Of a stretch of 8,262 bases of DNA, positions 5,372-8,262 are shown piece by piece. The stretch is from CAVQGF01 sp045807945 (GTDB lineage Bacteria; Acidobacteriota; Terriglobia; Terriglobales; Acidobacteriaceae). The DNA lies in NCBI GenBank assembly GCA_045807945.1, contig JBJMGI010000048.1, positions 1-8,262 on the forward strand, written 5' to 3'. The notes beneath the pieces are model-generated. The model was not told the origin of the DNA and made no database searches. It was given only the letters and a program-made list of their open reading frames with translations. The translations under genes were made by a program, and so were the position numbers. The stretch's first letter is position 1. The number at the start of each line of letters is the position of its first letter.

Positions 5372-8262
5372 ATGATGAACAGACGGATACTCACACTGAT
5401 TCAGGTAAGTGCGCTCGCGCTGCTGCTTGGCCTAACGAGTGGTTGCACGGCGAAGATGCGCGCGCAGCGACACGTCAAAAGGGCCGATGACTACTACGCG
5501 GCGGGCGACCTTGAGAAAGCGAAGATCGAGTACCTCAGTGCGATCCGAACCGCCGAAGTAGGCGCGCATCCGTTTCTTCGATCAGGAGAGATATGGCTGA
5601 CCCAGGGAGTGCCGATGCGTGCAGGTCCGTTCCTGTATCGTGCTACGCAGCTCGCACCGAAGGACATCGAGCCGAAGCTTAAGATGGCGCGGGCATATTT
5701 GGCGATTGGTTCGACGGCCGAGGCACATCGATCAGCAGTTGCCGCTCTCGAGCAGGATCCAAATAACGCAGAGGCGCTCTTGATCCTGGCCGAGTCTTCG
5801 CGCAACGCGGACGACGCGATGGTCCTCGCGACCACGCTGCAGAAGCTCCCGAATCACGACACGATGCCAGCGCAAGTCGTCACGGGTGCAGCGGCTTTGA
5901 TGCACGGCGATCTGGCAGGCGCCGCGACGGCCTTTCACCGCGCGAGCGAAGTTGATCCCAAAGCACCGTCTCCTCACACCGGGATGGCGTCGCTTTACCT
6001 CGCGCAAAAGAATATTCCGCAAGCGGAAGCCGAGTTGAAGACAGCCGCGGATCTCTCCTCGCCGCGTTCAACCGAACGGATCAACTACCCGCAATTCCTC
6101 ACCCAGGCCGGCAAAGTGGCGGAAGCGGAGGCGTTCCTGAAGGACATGACCGCGAAAGTGCCCGATTACATCCCGCCGTGGCGCATGCTCGCGCAGATTG
6201 CGCTGGCGCAGAATAGACTCGATGACGGACTGAAATTCCTCGAGCCGGCGCTGACTGTCGATCCGGACAATGCGGACTGTCGCATGATCGAAGCCTCGCT
6301 GCGGATGGCGAGCGGTGATGCTCCGAAGGCAATCCAGATTCTTGAGCGGCTCGCCAAAACGTTTCCGAACGTTCCCAAGATCAAGATGGACTTGGCGAAG
6401 GCGTACATGAGCAACAACGATCTTCCGGCGGCGGGCGGAGTGTTGACCGATGTAGTCACGGCGAATCCGAACTTTGCTGAGGCGGTGCTGCTGCTCGCGC
6501 AGGTGAACCTGCGGCTCGGCGACTTACAAAAAGTCGTCTCGGGAATGCAGGGGTTCTTAAAGAAGCAGCCACAAAATACCGACGCGGAGGTCCTTCTTGC
6601 CGAAGCCTACCGCCAGCTTGGTCAACCCGCAGAAGCGGCCACGATTTATCAAGAACAGGTCAAGCGGCAGCCGGAGCACCCGCAATCGTGGGCTGCTTTG
6701 GGCCTCGCACTCCGCCAAATGAACCAGCTCGATGGAGCCTCCCAGGCTTTTCAGACAGCGCTGCTGCTGGTGCCGCAGAACACGCTCGCGCTCGATCAGC
6801 TCGTAGAGATCAAGATTCAGCAGCAAGATTTCTCGGGAGCACTTGAGGCTGTCGATCGCCAGCTCGCGCAGACTCCGGATTCCGCACGTACTTACGTCAG
6901 CCAGGGGAAGGTCTTCGTGGCCCAGCAGCAGTGGGAGAAAGCGAGTTCCGCTTTTCGAAAGGCAGTCGAACTCGATCCAAGTCTAACGACCGCGTATGAC
7001 CTTCTGGTCTCGAGTTACATCGCCAGTCAGAAGGTGCCTGAAGCAATCGCGCAGCTACAGGAACTCGTCGCGAAGAAGCCAGATAATCCATCGGCCTTGA
7101 TGCTTCTCGGTAACATGTATGAGCGCAGCGGGGATCGCGCGAAAGCGCGCGATGCTTACGAGCGGGCAATCGCCGTGAAGCCCGATTTTAGCCAGGCGAT
7201 GAATAATCTTGCCTGCATTTACATCGACGATAATCAGCTCGATCGCGCAGCGGACCTCGCGCGCAAGGCCCGCACATTGCAGCCTAACGAGGCCTCGATT
7301 GCTGACACACTCGCGTGGGCTGTTTACAAGCAAGGAGACTACCGGCAGGCGTTCGGCATTCTCCAGGAATTTGCGCCGAAATTGGAGGACAATCCTGCCG
7401 CGCAATTTCACTTGGGAATGGCGGCTTACATGATGGGGCAGAAAGAGGTCGCGCGGACGGCTCTATCGAAATCGCTCGAATCGACGGCAGACCTTCCGTA
7501 TCGCAAGGAAGCGGAAGACCGCCTCGCGACGCTCAAAACCGACGGCGCTGATACGCAGCAGCTTCCCATCGGGGAGTTGGAGAAGCAGGTGCAGCAGCAG
7601 CCGAATGATACGGTTCTGTTGATGCGGCTGGCGGACGCCGCTGAACATGAAAAGGATTTCGCGAAAGCAGCCGACGCCGCTGAGCGCGCGTTGAAGGTGA
7701 ATCCGAAACTCATTGCCCCGACGCTGAGGCTAGCGCGATATTTCGCGGGCCCGTTGAAGAATAAAGACAAGGCGCTGGAGTATGCAAAAAAAGCGCGGGA
7801 GTTAGCGCCCGCTGATGCGGACGTCGCAGCAACCCTCGGCCAGGTCGCCCTCGATTCCGGGAACTACTCGTGGGCTTACAGCCTGTTGAAAGAAAGCGCA
7901 CGACAGCGTCTCGAAGACCCAGTCCTGCAGCGGGAGTATGCCTGGGCTGCTTACGACATCGGCAAGATTGGTGAAGCAAAGGAGACAATGCAGCGGGTGG
8001 CGGCGCTTGCTTCGACCGGCCCGGATGCTGAAGACGCGCAGCGTTTCCTCGCTTTCGCTGGCGACAGCGGTGATGTTGGAGACGCGGCGCCGGCCGTGAG
8101 TGACGCGCAAATTGACGACGCGCTACGAACGAACCCAACATACACGCCTGATTTGATGGCTCGGGGGGAGCAACTGCGGAAATCCGGTGACACGACGGGA
8201 GGGGAAAAGATCTTTGCCGCGATAGCGGAACGACTCCCGGAATTTGCACCGGCCCAAATCGC
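5372..8262 (+). CDS. prsT: Large TPR-repeat lipoprotein of PrsT type (partial, 3' end outside window)
   Basis: The frame is open from ATG 5372 to the window edge, 963 codons without a stop. A signal peptide (RR at 4-5, hydrophobic 6-21) ends in LTSGC, a lipobox variant with Cys25 as the lipidated residue. The mature part begins RADDYYAAGDLEKAKIEYL, a typical first TPR helix pair of PrsT proteins, and continues almost entirely as TPR units of about 34 residues. Clear units lie at about 505-537, 539-572, 573-606, 607-640 and 641-674; the last contains TLAWAVYKQGDY. TPR arrays bind proteins, so a scaffold role in the periplasm or at the outer membrane for EPS assembly or protein sorting is likely but inferred. 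It follows prsR by 40 bases. ATG 5375 is an adjacent alternative start, and no good SD sequence precedes either. It already exceeds the roughly 900 residues I recall for PrsT, so it may be an enlarged relative. Confidence 0.85.
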   Translation, partial: MMNRRILTLIQVSALALLLGLTSGCTAKMRAQRHVKRADDYYAAGDLEKAKIEYLSAIRTAEVGAHPFLRSGEIWLTQGVPMRAGPFLYRATQLAPKDIEPKLKMARAYLAIGSTAEAHRSAVAALEQDPNNAEALLILAESSRNADDAMVLATTLQKLPNHDTMPAQVVTGAAALMHGDLAGAATAFHRASEVDPKAPSPHTGMASLYLAQKNIPQAEAELKTAADLSSPRSTERINYPQFLTQAGKVAEAEAFLKDMTAKVPDYIPPWRMLAQIALAQNRLDDGLKFLEPALTVDPDNADCRMIEASLRMASGDAPKAIQILERLAKTFPNVPKIKMDLAKAYMSNNDLPAAGGVLTDVVTANPNFAEAVLLLAQVNLRLGDLQKVVSGMQGFLKKQPQNTDAEVLLAEAYRQLGQPAEAATIYQEQVKRQPEHPQSWAALGLALRQMNQLDGASQAFQTALLLVPQNTLALDQLVEIKIQQQDFSGALEAVDRQLAQTPDSARTYVSQGKVFVAQQQWEKASSAFRKAVELDPSLTTAYDLLVSSYIASQKVPEAIAQLQELVAKKPDNPSALMLLGNMYERSGDRAKARDAYERAIAVKPDFSQAMNNLACIYIDDNQLDRAADLARKARTLQPNEASIADTLAWAVYKQGDYRQAFGILQEFAPKLEDNPAAQFHLGMAAYMMGQKEVARTALSKSLESTADLPYRKEAEDRLATLKTDGADTQQLPIGELEKQVQQQPNDTVLLMRLADAAEHEKDFAKAADAAERALKVNPKLIAPTLRLARYFAGPLKNKDKALEYAKKARELAPADADVAATLGQVALDSGNYSWAYSLLKESARQRLEDPVLQREYAWAAYDIGKIGEAKETMQRVAALASTGPDAEDAQRFLAFAGDSGDVGDAAPAVSDAQIDDALRTNPTYTPDLMARGEQLRKSGDTTGGEKIFAAIAERLPEFAPAQI

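Noticed and set aside
7710..8249. Minus-strand open frame of 179 codons
   Set aside because: It is antisense to the TPR repeats of the large lipoprotein, with a low-complexity Pro/Arg/Ser-rich product.

Overview
The window is one strand-coherent block of an exopolysaccharide / exosortase (PEP-CTERM-type protein sorting) locus. All recognised genes lie on the + strand with short gaps or overlaps: the 3' end of a nucleotide-sugar dehydrogenase (1-142), an integral-membrane exosortase (159-1106), a short lipoprotein of the Wza-like polysaccharide-export family (1177-1791), the membrane sensor kinase PrsK (1838-3949), its sigma-54-type response regulator PrsR (3946-5331), and the start of a very large TPR lipoprotein of PrsT type (5372 to beyond the right edge).

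Organism: a Gram-negative (diderm) bacterium. The evidence is two lipoproteins, an outer-membrane-type polysaccharide exporter, an exosortase and a sigma-54 activator. Base composition is moderately high in GC throughout. The exosortase is a compact single-domain protein without the EpsI-like extension found on many proteobacterial XrtA proteins. Together with the wording of the TPR repeats, this suggests Verrucomicrobia or Acidobacteria rather than a proteobacterium. That placement is an impression from memory of the families, not a computed result.

How the genes fit together: the dehydrogenase would make a uronic-acid-type sugar nucleotide, and the export lipoprotein would help move the finished polymer through the periplasm. 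The exosortase would cut and transfer proteins carrying a C-terminal sorting tag (short motif, membrane helix, basic tail) at the inner membrane. PrsK and PrsR form a two-component pair thought from comparative genomics to control sorted-protein or EPS genes through sigma-54 promoters. PrsT is a secreted TPR lipoprotein that travels with this set. No tagged substrate protein, glycosyltransferase or sigma-54 promoter was found inside the window, so the targets must lie elsewhere.

Intergenic DNA is minimal: 16, 70, 46, -4 and 40 bases between successive genes, with no gap above 100 bases. I saw no tRNA, rRNA, CRISPR array, insertion sequence or convincing terminator. The layout is best explained as a known type of system (exosortase plus Prs) in a less-studied lineage, not as an entirely new system.
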